Assembly: GCF_020184175.1 (NCBI RefSeq)
Contig: NC_065533.1
Coordinates: 14,220,695 to 14,284,694 of the forward strand
Source: Aphis gossypii
Taxonomy: Eukaryota; Arthropoda; Insecta; Hemiptera; Aphididae
Direction of reading: 5' to 3'
Length of the DNA stretch: 64,000 nucleotides
Of the stretch, positions 1 to 11,768 are shown piece by piece. The translations under genes and the position numbers were made by a program. Position 1 is the stretch's first letter; the number at the start of each line of letters is the position of its first letter. The notes under the pieces were generated by a model. The model saw nothing but the letters and a program-made list of their open reading frames with translations. It made no database searches and was not told the DNA's origin.

Positions 1-676
1 AGAGCATAATACAATGTCTGAATTTATGAAATGAACAGTTAACGCTATAAAATGCTCATTGTTGATAGATGTCCAACCATCTGTTGTCAACGACAATGCA
101 GTGACATAATTTAAATCCGCTTTAACTTTCTCTAAGGTACTTTTATACATTTGTAGTAGTAAACTATTTGAGATGGTCTTCCTAGATGGCATTGTATAGT
201 TAGGCCCAAGCATTTTAATAGGATTTCTGAACTCAGTTTCTTCTACAATTGAAAATGGATGGAAATATTTCAGAATGAATTTTGTTATTTGTAAGTCTAT
301 AGCTTTAGATTTTAAAAACGAAATCGGTTTTGAAATAAATTGTATAATTGAACTTTGTCTAGATGAATTTGTTGATGGGTTCAACGATGATGTTAATGGA
401 CCTACTGATTCAAACACTGTAATTAAAGAAGCTGTACTTACGGTTGCACTGGTGGATGGAGTGTTGATGTATCATCTACATTTTCTTCGATAGCGATGGT
501 CTTGACAGTGGCACAGTTACGTGTTTTGTTTAAGTTTTCAAATTCCTTAGAAGGTTACTTGTAGATCCTTCAGAGTAACTGATTTCATGCCCACAATAGG
601 AGCTTTTAGCAATAATGTCAGATTTTACCGTAAAATACTTCCAGATCGCACTTCGTTTACGTTTTAAATTATTCAT
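1..676 (-). pseudogene. hAT transposase, BED-finger N-terminal part, decayed
   Basis: Read on the minus strand from 676, an ATG opens a BED-type zinc-finger start (residues SAIWKYFTV, then a YCG element whose first cysteine is replaced by serine). A stop follows at the end of the finger. Further along (about 400 to 1) a long frame gives the hAT core: KYFHPFSIVEETEF, PSRKTIS and the diagnostic TTDGWTS block, followed by HFIALTVHF. Known of the family: this block precedes the RNase-H-like catalytic core of Ac/Tam3-type transposases. The fragment runs off the left edge of the window, so the catalytic and dimerisation parts are not seen. The lost finger cysteine and the internal stop argue for a dead copy. 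Confidence 0.75.
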
Positions 677-2479
677 GTTTAAGTATATCACAAATATTAA
701 TATGTGTAGGTTAGGTTAGGTTAGTTGAAGAGCTGCCTAACCTAATTAATGATAGATATATGATTGCCATAATGTTTGGTACTTCTGAAGGTACATCTCA
801 ACCTAGTAGAAACTATTCTCTTAAATATTATTTATATATTTATGCTATTGCTTATTGCACATGTAGCAAATTGTAAGAAAGTGTCTAGTATAGTTTAACT
901 TAAATTTGGAGGATATTGAAAAAACTCAAATGGCCAAAAAAACTCTCTGATTGCTTGACCTCGTGAAACGTAAAATATTTCAACTTTTATTATATAATAG
1001 TTATAATTAATAAGTCTTATTTATTTTTTTAACGCTAGTCTGGAATCTGGAGCCTTATATTTGTCGATACTGTAATTTAGTTTTCAGACATATAGTTGCA
1101 CTTGATCAACATGTTAAAAGTAAAAATAATAAAGCCTCCATGTCCAAAATTCTCCCCAATGGAAGATCAACCACAAGAAAATGATAAAAAAAAACCCTTA
1201 ATTTTACATAAGTTTCAAATAAACTAATTTTGAATTAATAATGATTTTATAAGTACCTACCTGATTTATGTTTAATTATTCTTTATTTATATCTAGATTA
1301 CATAAAACATTTAAAACATATTATTATGTATAGTATAATTTATTAAAAACGAGAAAATTGAAATTTACAAAACTGTATTTTTATAAACTTAAGCCATTTC
1401 AGACAAAGTATTTACAAATATTTGCATCAATCTAAAACATCACCTATTTTGCCAGAAGATATAAAAGGAAAATTTGTAATTTAAGTTATGTTTTTCGAGT
1501 TAAATAAAAGTAATAGATAACTATATTAATTATAAATATTTTAAAACTGTATGTAGGTATTAATTTAACTTAGTTAAAAATATCATTAACTTGCAAAACC
1601 ACCCTTAAAGTGGAAAATCAAATAATTTTATCGACAACATATTGACAAAAAGACTAATGTGTAAACATACACTCAAATAAAAACCCTCATCATTGTAAAT
1701 TGAATATTATATTTATTAGTTTATTACTCCGTTCAGAATCTAAAACAATTATTATTGTTAAAATTCAAAATTGAATGGAATTAAGGATTTAGGTATTTAA
1801 CACAGATAATAATACGACTTTATAATCATAGTGACAGTATAATATAATAAATGTAATGTACAAGGTACAACTGATCTAGACACACGTCATATTACGACAT
1901 ACCGTGTCCAAGTAACTCTTAAACAAACAAAAAGCCATATATTTTATACGCATCATTGTCGTCATTCTACTTTCATACATCCTTGTTAAATATGTCTTAA
2001 TCATGAATGTAATATAAGAAAGACAAAATTTACTGATGAAATACAATAATGTAACGCGCACACGTGTGCTTACAATGATTACTAATGTCTAATATTGATT
2101 TAATTGTGTATTTCAATAATATTATTACCTACCCAGTACAAGCAACGCGGAGAAATGGCACTGCATGTCTGCATTTATCCATGCATTCAGAGTGGGAGAA
2201 AAAAATAAGTAGACAATTCTAAAAATAAATTTAGATTGTTATTTTTGTACAAAACAGCAATAGGTAGGTACTTACGTGGATTTACCATGATTATATAGGT
2301 ATTTACGTAGTGATTGTCAAACCAATGTATTTCACGTAGGTACATATTTCACTGAATATAATTTTATATAGTCGTCTCGGAAATCAGAAAAATTAATGCT
2401 GTTTACAACTTTTTTTGTTTATGTTCATACTGTACGCATATTTTACATTATACAAGGTATTTATATAAAGTTGTTCGTG
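677..2479. other. AT-rich intergenic, no gene seen
   Basis: No convincing coding frame, RNA gene or transposon end was found here. Three TTAGG units lie near 707-723, too few to be more than a chance or degraded telomere-type repeat. Short ORFs, such as one at 1876-2061 minus, are AT-rich noise. Confidence 0.5.
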
Positions 2480-2960
2480 AACACGTGCGTATGAAGGGTT
2501 CGGCGTCGTGTTCGCTGGGTCTTGTACACTGCTCATAATATTATAGACGAACGCGCAGAGAATATAAACACGGTCCGCCGCCTCCTTTCAGACGCACCTC
2601 AAACCAAACAACCAATTACGCGTCACCCACGGGCGGGGCCGATCTCCCGGAAATAAACATATAAAATAATAATAATGTATAATTCAACTTTCCGGGCCAA
2701 TTCACGCGCGTGCACACTGCACACGTCCTTTATTCACCCTTCCATGCACGCGATATACCCATATTGTGTACGACGCACACTTCTGAATATCCTTTGCACT
2801 CTCTCTCTCTCACACATATTCACATATTATTATCTGTTGTTATTGTTGTAAACGGCGGCTGACGACGACGGTTATGATTTTTTTCGTTTTCATTTTTACC
2901 TGTGCACCCATCATTTCCGGTTCGAGCGTCGCACCACATGCATCAGCCTTGCTCTTCTTA
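2480..2960. promoter_or_regulatory. GC/CpG-rich island, probable promoter or first exon
   Basis: Base composition changes abruptly to GC- and CpG-rich (for example CCACGGGCGGGGCCGATCTC near 2628), with a short CT run near 2800. In this genome such islands coincide with the starts of the two host genes further right. On the plus strand an ATG near 2873 opens a 34-codon hydrophobic frame, but there is no support that it is translated. No following exon was recognised inside the window, so the direction and the gene are unknown. Confidence 0.35.
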
Positions 2961-3562
2961 ATACATACATTGTACTGAACGCGGCCGTTTCTATAGTATG
3001 GCTTTATTGAAATGCCTACGTATTATACATGTCTATTATAAATCAATATTATATTAAAATTTCGTCGGTGTAGCTGAGTAGTTCGATAGTGTAAAAATCT
3101 ATAAGACATTAAGTAACTATAACACCTTTTTTTCTATTTAAACTATTTTAATTGTTAAGAAAGTAACGTGAATGAATTAACACATAATATGTATATTCTT
3201 TAATTCCTATTATACCTACAACAGTTATAATAGTACTAACTCTAGATTACATATTAATGTGGATGTAGCTATGTGTATTTGCTCCTATCCAGTTGAATCC
3301 AACATAATCCCCATAAAAACTTCAACGTTTATGTACACCACATGTAAGATAACGCAAATCACAAAAATAAACATTTTCAGGAGAATCAAAAATAAATTTT
3401 ATTTTGTCATTTTTATTTTAGAACATATTAATAATAAAAAATATTAATTATTATTTTTTACTGATTATATATATTATTTTTTAGTAAAATCATGATTTTT
3501 AATTTATGAGAAGTATGAGTATTAATTTTTATACCGTTCATTTTGTATATTTCAAGTAATAG

Positions 3563-3581
3563 TTAAGAGGCCGTCACACTA
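3563..3581. repeat. Left terminal inverted repeat with TTAA flank
   Basis: The string TTAAGAGGCCGTCACACTA is found here and in reverse complement at 14461-14479 and 23503-23521. The 15 bp inside the TTAA are read as the transposon end and the TTAA as the target duplication. Because TTAA is palindromic and the region is AT-rich, the TTAA alone would be weak; the 15-bp match carries the weight. Confidence 0.65.
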
Positions 3582-3600
3582 GGAAAAAATCGACCGTAAA

Positions 3601-3917
3601 ACATGGTTTTTTGATTCCAATAGTACTCAAGTCTCATTAGTCGTAGAAACATGATTTTTGTATCAAATTAAACGTGAGAAGTTGTACTAAAAACTGTTGG
3701 AACAAATTTTTGAAATTTGTTTTCAAACCGATTTTATTTATATTTGAAATTTGTTAAAATTTTGAAATTTTTAAAAAATTATATAAAATCAGCAAATTGA
3801 GATATCAAAATTCTGTTCCAACAGTTTTTAGTACAACTTCTCACGTTTAATTTGGTACCAAAATCATGTTTCTACGACTAATGAGACTTGAGTACTATTG
3901 GAATCAAAAAACCATGT
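3601..3917. repeat. Long hairpin: ~102-bp inverted arms near the left end
   Basis: Positions 3601-3702 and 3814-3917 are near-perfect reverse complements (for example ACATGGTTTTTTGATTCCAA at 3601 against its complement ending near 3917), separated by about 110 bp of AT-rich spacer. Weaker complementarity continues outward to about 3950, where TTTTACGGCCGTCGTGTG partly mirrors the terminal repeat. It may be the subterminal part of the large transposon or an independent hairpin MITE sharing its ends. No such hairpin is present at the right end. Confidence 0.75.
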
Positions 3918-3950
3918 TTGTTGTAAAAAAATTATGATTTTACGGCCGTC

Positions 3951-5314
3951 GTGTGCTGCTATCGAAACAACTGCGGCACTGTTCTAAAACTGTACTCATT
4001 CCCCCACACTTCGCGCATATGCAGCGGTACCTCACCTAGATCGAAACCGGTTATCTAGCCGCGCGCGTTTTATAAATACCCAGAGTATCGATAAGGAAAA
4101 TAATAATATGGCCCATGAATATTATTTGAATTATTTCGATATAATAATTCAAATTCATATTCTAATAAACTAAACACATGTTGAAACCACAAAGTATCAT
4201 AAAGTTGCCAAAACTCAGCTGAAAAATGTACGATCTCGACAATTTTTTTTTTCAAACTGTAGGAAATTTTTCAATATAATTAGTGGTTAGGTTTAAAATA
4301 TGAAAATGTTTTAATTTAACTGAGTATAAGTGTATACAAAAGAAATATGTCGTTTACTCCTGAAAAAAATCATTGTTGATAACTTTTGCAGGGCTTTTTT
4401 AAAAGAATGCCGTGGAATTAAAATATAAATATTTTAATTTATTATAAATATTTTTATATTAAATACAGATTTTTGTAAACTAAACATAAATGCATACAGC
4501 AATTTAATGATTTTATTGAAATAGTTGAATCAAAAACTAATTGCTGCAGCATGTAGTACATAGTACCTACATAGTATATAATACCCTAAATAATATATAA
4601 CTGTGTATAAACGTATTGAGATTACTATGTAAGTATTTATTGATATCCACATGATTACACTAATCATCAGTAGAAAATATGTGGTCAAAGTATTTTTCAT
4701 ATAAAACTAGAATTAATCTACTATAGTCTATGGGTGTTGTAGTATAAAATTTTTATACCTATTTAATATATGTAAACATTCGGTTATTATCAAGTAAAAA
4801 GGCGACAGTATGACATATATTGGTAGAAACTTTTGTTTGCTCTTACTAAATCTAAATAAATGTATATATGTATAATACGTCAATAATAAAATTCTCAACA
4901 CTAATGAGTAATGACCATAATTTGTTCAAGATAGTTTTAATATCTAATATATTATATTATAAATATTATATCTACTATCATTTCTCCATTAGATATAGTA
5001 TAAAAGTAAGTACCTATTTGTGATAATTAAATTATTATTATTTTATTACTCGCATTATTCATTAGTATAACTAGTATAAGGTAATTATATAATTAAATAT
5101 TATGATCAACGATAATAGTGCATATCAAAATGGGAAGACATCAAAATTATTGTCATTCTGTAAAACTGTCCACACCAGTAACAACTTACATTCTAATTGA
5201 ATTTTTATTGTGGTTTAATTTTTTTTTATTTAACGTTAAAATGGATCAACTTAAAAAACGTACTCGTCAACCATCGAAAAAGTTATCAACTAAAAAGAAT
5301 TGAGTAATCGAGTG
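3951..5314. other. Left subterminal region of the element, no gene seen
   Basis: A GC-richer patch (about 3955-4075, with CCGCGCGCG) follows the hairpin and then AT-rich sequence. Promoter and 5' untranslated sequence of the transposase gene should lie here, but no clear TATA box or initiator could be assigned. Confidence 0.35.
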
Positions 5315-8300
5315 ATGAATTTTCTAGGAATTCAAAACAAAACCAAGTAAGTAAAATATTAAATGATTAAAATATAAAATATGTATAAATAATAACGTAA
5401 TATCAGTTATAACAATACATTGTTTTTAATTAAGTCCCAATCCAGAGGTCGTAGAATCTGTTGTGAAACCTTTTTTCTTGGGTGATGACAATCAACTACC
5501 ATGCACATCAAGGGAAACAATTAGGTAAACTTTTGCTAAATTATATAGCTATTAAATTTGGTAAACTATAATAACTTAATATTTAAATAATATACGGAAA
5601 ATGTATTACATAATCGCATGCAGCAGTATAATATTTTTATATATACAATATTTTTATATATTTTTTAAAGTCAAAATCCAGAGCTCGTAAAATCTGTTGA
5701 GGCACCTTTTTTCTTAGGTGCTGACAATCAACTACCATGCACATCAAGGGAAACAATTAGGTAAATTAAAAATGTTTAATAATTTAAATTAAAACTCTGA
5801 TTATATAAATTTGAATGTATATGAGAACTCCAACGATTTTTGTATATATATATCAATTTTTTTTTAAAAAAAAATTAGAAAAATAAATGATCCGGAGGGT
5901 AATGCAAATAATTATTGGAATACTGAAGAAAATTTACATAACTTAACAGTGGACGAATCTATACTTAGTAATCAAGAAATTAAGTATGCATTTAAAATTT
6001 ATATTTTGATTGAAGATGAGTCGTAATAAATTTAATTCTTTAACAGGCAATGTGATGTTGATGAAAGTTCGGGAAGACGAATAGTGGATATGCATTACGT
6101 TTTTAGTCAAATTAAAAACAGTGTTCATAGAGGGTCATTTGGTTGTACATTTTTAAATATGACGTTTATTTCTGAGAAAAAACACGGGTTTAGATCATCA
6201 TTTAAGTTTAAATGTGATGTTTGTAATATTGTTATGTTTATCGACTCAGAAAAGTTGAAACCTGAAGCTTATTTGCCAGTAAATTATTCCGCCGTTAATG
6301 GATCAATAGCAGCTGGAATTGGATTTACACAGTTGTCCGAATTGTGTGCGATAATCGATATACCTTGTATGTCTTCAACTACTTTTCTGAAAATTCAAGA
6401 GTTTATTTGCAAAAGAATTCACGAAGTTGCAGAGGAACAAATGAAAATTGCTGGTGAAGAAGAACGTCGTTTAGCAATAAAAGCTGGTACATTAGATGTT
6501 GATGGAACCCCTATGTGCACTGTAGTTGCGGATGGACAGTGGTCAAAGCGCAGTTACAAGACTAAATATGATGCATTATCTGGAGTGGTAAAATATATAT
6601 ATGCTATATTAGTATATTAGTTTTATAAAACTGTTTTGAATGACCTTATTTATAATTCTACTTTCTAGGCAACAATAATAGGTTATAGATCGAAAAAAAT
6701 TTTGTTTGTGGGAATTAGAAACCGTTATTGTATAATTTGCCAAAGGGCCAAAAATAAAAAACTATCTCCACCTGACCATACTTGTTTTTTAAATTGGAAA
6801 AAGGGTGCAACAAGCATGGAAGCCGATGCCATTGCCGATGGATTTAAACAAAGTTTGGAAATGCATGGACTCAAATATAACAAACTAATAGGTTAGTGTA
6901 TATAATATATCAGTAACAATATTAATATATCAATATCAATAATGACCCATTCGGCACGATTCCCAACGACTGGCTTTATCAGTAGTAATTATTATAATGA
7001 CAACGACAAAATCGACAAATAATAAAGAATATATAATTTGTTTATGGGGCCCACACGAGCTTGCTCATAAACCATAACACACGATATGGGGCCCATTATA
7101 CACACGATAATATTATAATATATTTATTAGGTATAATTTCTGTATTAAATAAAATAAAATATATATGGCTTATAATGATTTTAATGATACGATTTATAAA
7201 AGAAATAGGAATAATAAAATTAATGACAACTACAATATCAATTACATATAGTAATTATACCAACAGTAATATTTTAATTAAAGTGTCAATTATTATAAAA
7301 ATGCAAGATAAATTAAATAATATTCGTATATATACATATATATATAGTTGCAGCAACCATAGTTGATAAAAATGTATAAATGATAATAAAATAAAAATAA
7401 TTATCTTTACCAGGAGATGGAGATTCTAGCGTTTCAAAAAGGCTATCTGAAATCATGCCTTATGGACCTAGACTACTCGTAAAAAAAATAGAATGTCGTA
7501 ATCATTTATTGCGAAATTATGGTACAAAATTAGCAGCTATGACAGCAAACACGAAGTATCCAATTTTGTTAAGAAAACATGTAAAAGCCAATGCATTACG
7601 TTTTAGATTTTCAATAACTAAGGCAATTGAATATCGTAATAGTTTACAAGGTCAATCAGATTACGAAAAAGAAGTTGGTAAGTTGAAAAAAATTTTTTTT
7701 ATGAATTTTAATTTTTTAAACAACAAGACTTACAGACTTACTTGTACTACAGAGTATAGAATATAACTTGAATAATATATATTTTTTTATAACTATACTA
7801 TAGGATTACGGAAAGATATAAGTAATAGTTTTCGTCACATTTTGGGTAGCCATGATCGATGTGAGCCATATTTTTGCAAGGGCACAATACCAAATGAAAA
7901 AAATATGATTTTAGAAGCTGAAAGATCGGGATTCTTAACTGATATATCTCAAATAATATCTCGTTTAGTCGTCAATGTTGATAGTTTACTTATGAATGTT
8001 GACAACAACGTGTGTGAACAATTCAATAGTGTAATTAATAAACATTTAGCGGGTAAACGAATAAATTACTCACAAAGAAATTCATACAATTCACGAGTTG
8101 AAGCTGCGGTTATATCATATAATTCAAGTGGACAATTTCTTCGTTTAATGCATAAAAATATACAAAATGATATAAGCCCAGGTATACCTACTTTGAAGTA
8201 TTATTTTTTTTTTAGTATTTTTGATTTTTTTTTTTATATATACATATACTTCTAGGTATAATAGGAAAGAAATTCCTTACATCCAATAAAAAAAAAAGAA

Positions 8301-9708
8301 ACCAATCTAAAAAACGTCTTTTTCCTACAAGTATACAGAAAAAGAGTAATGTTGGCCCGGATCAACATTATGGTTTAGCCGAACCATTACCCGAAGAAGA
8401 TAATATTTCAAAAGAAGAGTTACAAAAAATAAAAGATGATTTTATCAATTCACTACGATTAGATAGAAACGGGCGCTTGGATATTGAAAAGAAAACTAGA
8501 GAACAAGCTAATTCTCAAATTTGGCATGCTGAACGAAGGAATAGACTTACAACATCAAATTTTGGCCGTGTTTGTAAACTACGACCAACTACGTCTTGTA
8601 AAATTTCTGTTTACGATATATTATATAGGACATTTTTTTCGAAGGCAACTGATTATGGTAAAGCCACCGAACCAGAAGCTATCGTCGCATTGGAAAATAT
8701 TTTAAAATGCAAAATCCATCCGTGTGGGCTTATCATCGATGAACAATTTCCTTACCTAGCAACAACTCCAGGTAAAATGTATTACAGTTACTTATGATAT
8801 GCATTAATAATTTCAAATAAAATAATAATAATAATTTTTTTTGTATATGAATACAGACGGTATTATCAATGACGATTTTTTAGTTGAAATTAAATGCCCG
8901 TTCGCAGTCAGAGATACGTTGACATTTTCGGAAGCGATAAACAGTAAAAAAGTAAGAGTATAATATATACTAACTATCTAATCCAGTGGTTTTCAAACTG
9001 GGTGCCGCGGTTATTCCATAAATTACAGATTGCATTGAATTGTGATATAAGAAAATAAATTAATAATTAATTCAAAAAACATTTTGTTCATCTAAAAAAG
9101 GTCAGTGTGCCGTGAACATTATTTTAAGTTTACGGTGTACCTTGTGGCATGTATAATAAAAGTTTGAAAACCACTGATCTAATCAGTACCTATAACTGTT
9201 AAAATATTAAGTTTAGTGTAGGTAAAAATGTAAAAATGTTTTTATTCTATTTTACAACAAACATTTTTAGTTATTATTCTGTCGACTCGATGACAATGGA
9301 AAAATGCAGCTAAAAGTTGATCATAATTATTATTATCAAGTTCAGGGACAAATGCATATTTCCAAACGAAGATTTTGTTATTTCTTCGTTTATTCAAAAA
9401 ATTGGACAGAAGTACAAATAATAAATTATGATGTTTGCTTTTGGAATACAAAAATGGTTGATAAATTAAAACTGTAAGTTTTTAAAAATTTTTAATTTTA
9501 ATATCAAAGATAAGTTTACTCTTATACAACTTAGTAAGTTTGTTACTTTCTTTTAAGATTTTACATGGAATGTTTACTACCAGAAATAGTGAATCCTCAG
9601 TATGGAAAACGATTACAAATAGATGACATAAAAGATCCAGAACACATTTTGGAAAACATAAAAACAAAAAACAAAACTAAAATAAATTTGAAACTAAATT
9701 ATAAATGA
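5315..9708 (+). CDS. Mutator/Kolobok-like DDE transposase fused to YqaJ exonuclease (spliced)
   Basis: Exons, all with GT-AG borders and matching phases: 5315-5346, 5435-5524, 5671-5760, 5879-5983, 6047-6587, 6669-6891, 7414-7677, 7804-8181, 8256-8771, 8857-8951, 9271-9473, 9558-9708; total 2688 nt, 895 aa. The transposase half has the first acid in VADGQWSKRS (about D268), the second in GDGDSS (D362/D364), a C-x2-H pair in IECRNH (388-391) and the likely third acid in NVCEQFNS (E520). A KKKRNQSKKR basic linker follows. The C-terminal YqaJ-type nuclease has YGKATEPEA, then TPDGIINDDFLVEIKCP, giving the D(747)...ExK(757-759) PD-(D/E)xK signature, and HNYYYQVQGQ. Expected role: cut-and-paste transposition in the nucleus; the nuclease's part is unknown. 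An upstream ATG at 5241 gives a basic N-terminus but needs a frameshift, so 5315 was preferred. AATAAA lies at 9783. Confidence 0.75.
5435..5760 (+). repeat. Tandemly duplicated 90-nt exon in the transposase gene
   Basis: Exons 5435-5524 and 5671-5760 are each exactly 90 nt. Both start after AAG, end at ACAATTAG before GTAAA, and encode near-identical peptides (NPEVVESVVKPFFLG versus NPELVKSVEAPFFLG, both ending LPCTSRETI). The identical phase means one, both or neither can be spliced in without shifting the frame. Confidence 0.75.
8984..9176. mobile_element. hAT-type MITE in a transposase intron
   Basis: The 193-bp insert starts CAGTGGTTTTCAAACT and ends AGTTTGAAAACCACTG, which are inverted repeats. 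It is flanked by the perfect 8-bp duplication ATCTAATC (8976-8983 and 9177-9184), the size made by hAT transposases. It has no coding capacity and lies between exons 8857-8951 and 9271-9473, where splicing would remove it. Confidence 0.85.
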
Positions 9709-10190
9709 TTTAATATTAGAACCCATGTTTATAGTATACATATTTCTATACATAATATATATATACCGTATCCAAATATTTTAATAAATTATTTATTACG
9801 AAATATGCATTGCTTAATTATTCACATTATATGCCTATACGTAGGTATTAATTAATTAATAACATATACATTATGCATCATCAGATATAATAAGTATAAT
9901 ACTATTAATACTATAATAGTTGAAGTTCAATCTGTGTAATTTAAGGTTATTATTTATTACAATTATAATTAATTTATAATTTCAGTCATTCAAACAATTA
10001 TCTGAATTATCATAAAACATGATTATACGAGATCGTTAATTTGTAATATCATAAATTGGAACATTTATTATAATTAACATTAATTGTAATTGCATTATCA
10101 TACCTCAATTATCATGATACATTAACATTAAACAAGTCTAATCTAAAAATTAGAAAAAAATTAGCCTATATTATAGATATTTAAAAAAGC
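9709..10190. other. AT-rich spacer between the two element genes
   Basis: 3' flank of the transposase gene with a polyadenylation hexamer AATAAA at 9783-9788. Nothing else was recognised. The same sequence recurs in the second copy after 18743. Confidence 0.4.
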
Positions 10191-11768
10191 GATACAGTGT
10201 TCAGTCACAGTCTCGAGATCAGTTTCAGTTACAGTGTGTAAGTGTTTCCAGTCACCATCATTGCGAGACTCCAGACAAATTTTTATTTTCTAAATACAGT
10301 TTTTTTTAAAGTCAGTGTTCTTTTAAATTATATATAGTTTTGTATTTATACATATACATTATACATATCATCAACTCTCAGAACAAACGCTACATCATTT
10401 GTAAGTACCCATTTATAACTACTTAAAAATATACTTTTTTTAATTTTAAATTTTAGTTCATTGATAAATCTTGTATACGATGAAAAATGATTCTGAACGG
10501 AGATAATTAGGTACCTATTAACTTTCGATTATTATATTTGGACGAGTCTTACAAACGGAATGATATTACGAAATTTCGACCAAATTTAAAAAATAATGAT
10601 TCTCTTTTCGACCAAAACAAACATTTTTGTAAAATTATGGCAATTACCTATATAGATACTTTTAATACTTTTGCAAAATTATTAAAAGTATAAGTTGCAT
10701 AAAATATTGTAAAATAAAATATAGAAAATTATTTAAAATTTAAGACTATCTATATCAACATTATTTTTATATTAATATGTCACAATATGTATAATATTAT
10801 TTAAAATAATAAAATAATAATATGTAATTTTGTCAAAAGATACAAGATACTATTATTGTAAATATTTGTAATGAATAGTACCAAGATATTTGAATTTAAG
10901 TTGCAGAACCTTTAAAACTTAAATATTATATGAAACAAATAGTGATAATTTTTATTGTGTGTGTATAATTAATATCGTTTTGTAAATAATTTCGTAAAGA
11001 ATTGTATTTTTACGAATAATAATCTATCCAGGTGCAATTGTAAAAGATAATTAAAAACCCTAAAATTAAATTGTATACTATTTTTTAAATTTTTTATATA
11101 ATATTGTATATATATATTGTGGCATATTAACATAAAAATAATGTTAATATTTTACTATTCTTATATATTAAAAATGTTCTATATTTATTTTACAACATTT
11201 TATGCAACTTATAAAAAATTATTTAGCAGCAATTATTTTATTTTTTTACATATATTATATACATTTTTGATTTTGGTCAAAAACGGGTATGCCCCATTTT
11301 ATGAGAAACCTTATTTTAAATTTTCAAATTTTAGGTATTAATTCTCAAATGAAAATACTAATGTAAACATCTGATACAAGTTTCAAGTTTTTACAATGAA
11401 TTATTTTTGAATAAACATAAAAATCGTATATGCGTCGTACCTACCTACTTGTATTTTTATTATTTATTATTTACTATTTTTTTTTTACCGATCAGATTAA
11501 GGTTAGGTTAGATCAAATTAAAACCTAATAGAATAAGAATTTATGCAGTAAAACAAATTTTTTCAATGATAAAAATAGTTTTAATTGCTGTTATGAGTGC
11601 GTTAAATCGTATTTTTATACAAATTTTTCTTGTTTTTTAGAGCATTTAAATCCGTTCTCTTATTTTTTAAAGCACAATATTTAAATTAAGTGTTTAATTT
11701 AAATTGTACCTATATATAATATTTATATTTTATTTCATAATAGGTATTACAACCAGTCAACACTCAAC
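10191..11768 (+). promoter_or_regulatory. Possible promoter and spliced 5' leader of the glycoprotein gene
   Basis: A locally GC-richer patch at 10195-10275 has several TCAGT initiator-like motifs (10201, 10220) below a TATA-like ATATTTAAAA. Strong donor matches GTAAGT occur at 10238 and 10401. Acceptors (TTTTTTAG at 11640 and ATAATAG at 11743) lie just above the ATG at 11769. A leader intron of 1.2-1.5 kb would fit, but this is inference from splice consensus only. No protein-coding frame is present in the 1.5 kb. Confidence 0.3.

Noticed and set aside
707..723. TTAGG repeats suggesting telomeric sequence
   Set aside because: Only three units; such short runs are scattered through insect genomes.
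5118..5303. Upstream basic frame (MDQLKKRTRQPSKK) as the transposase start
   Set aside because: It ends in a stop and reaches the exon donor in the wrong phase; the ATG at 5315 joins without a frameshift. It may be the original start in an undamaged copy.
7061..7366. 101-aa frame (and its copy at 16084-16389)
   Set aside because: Lies entirely in a transposase intron and consists of AT-rich low-complexity residues.
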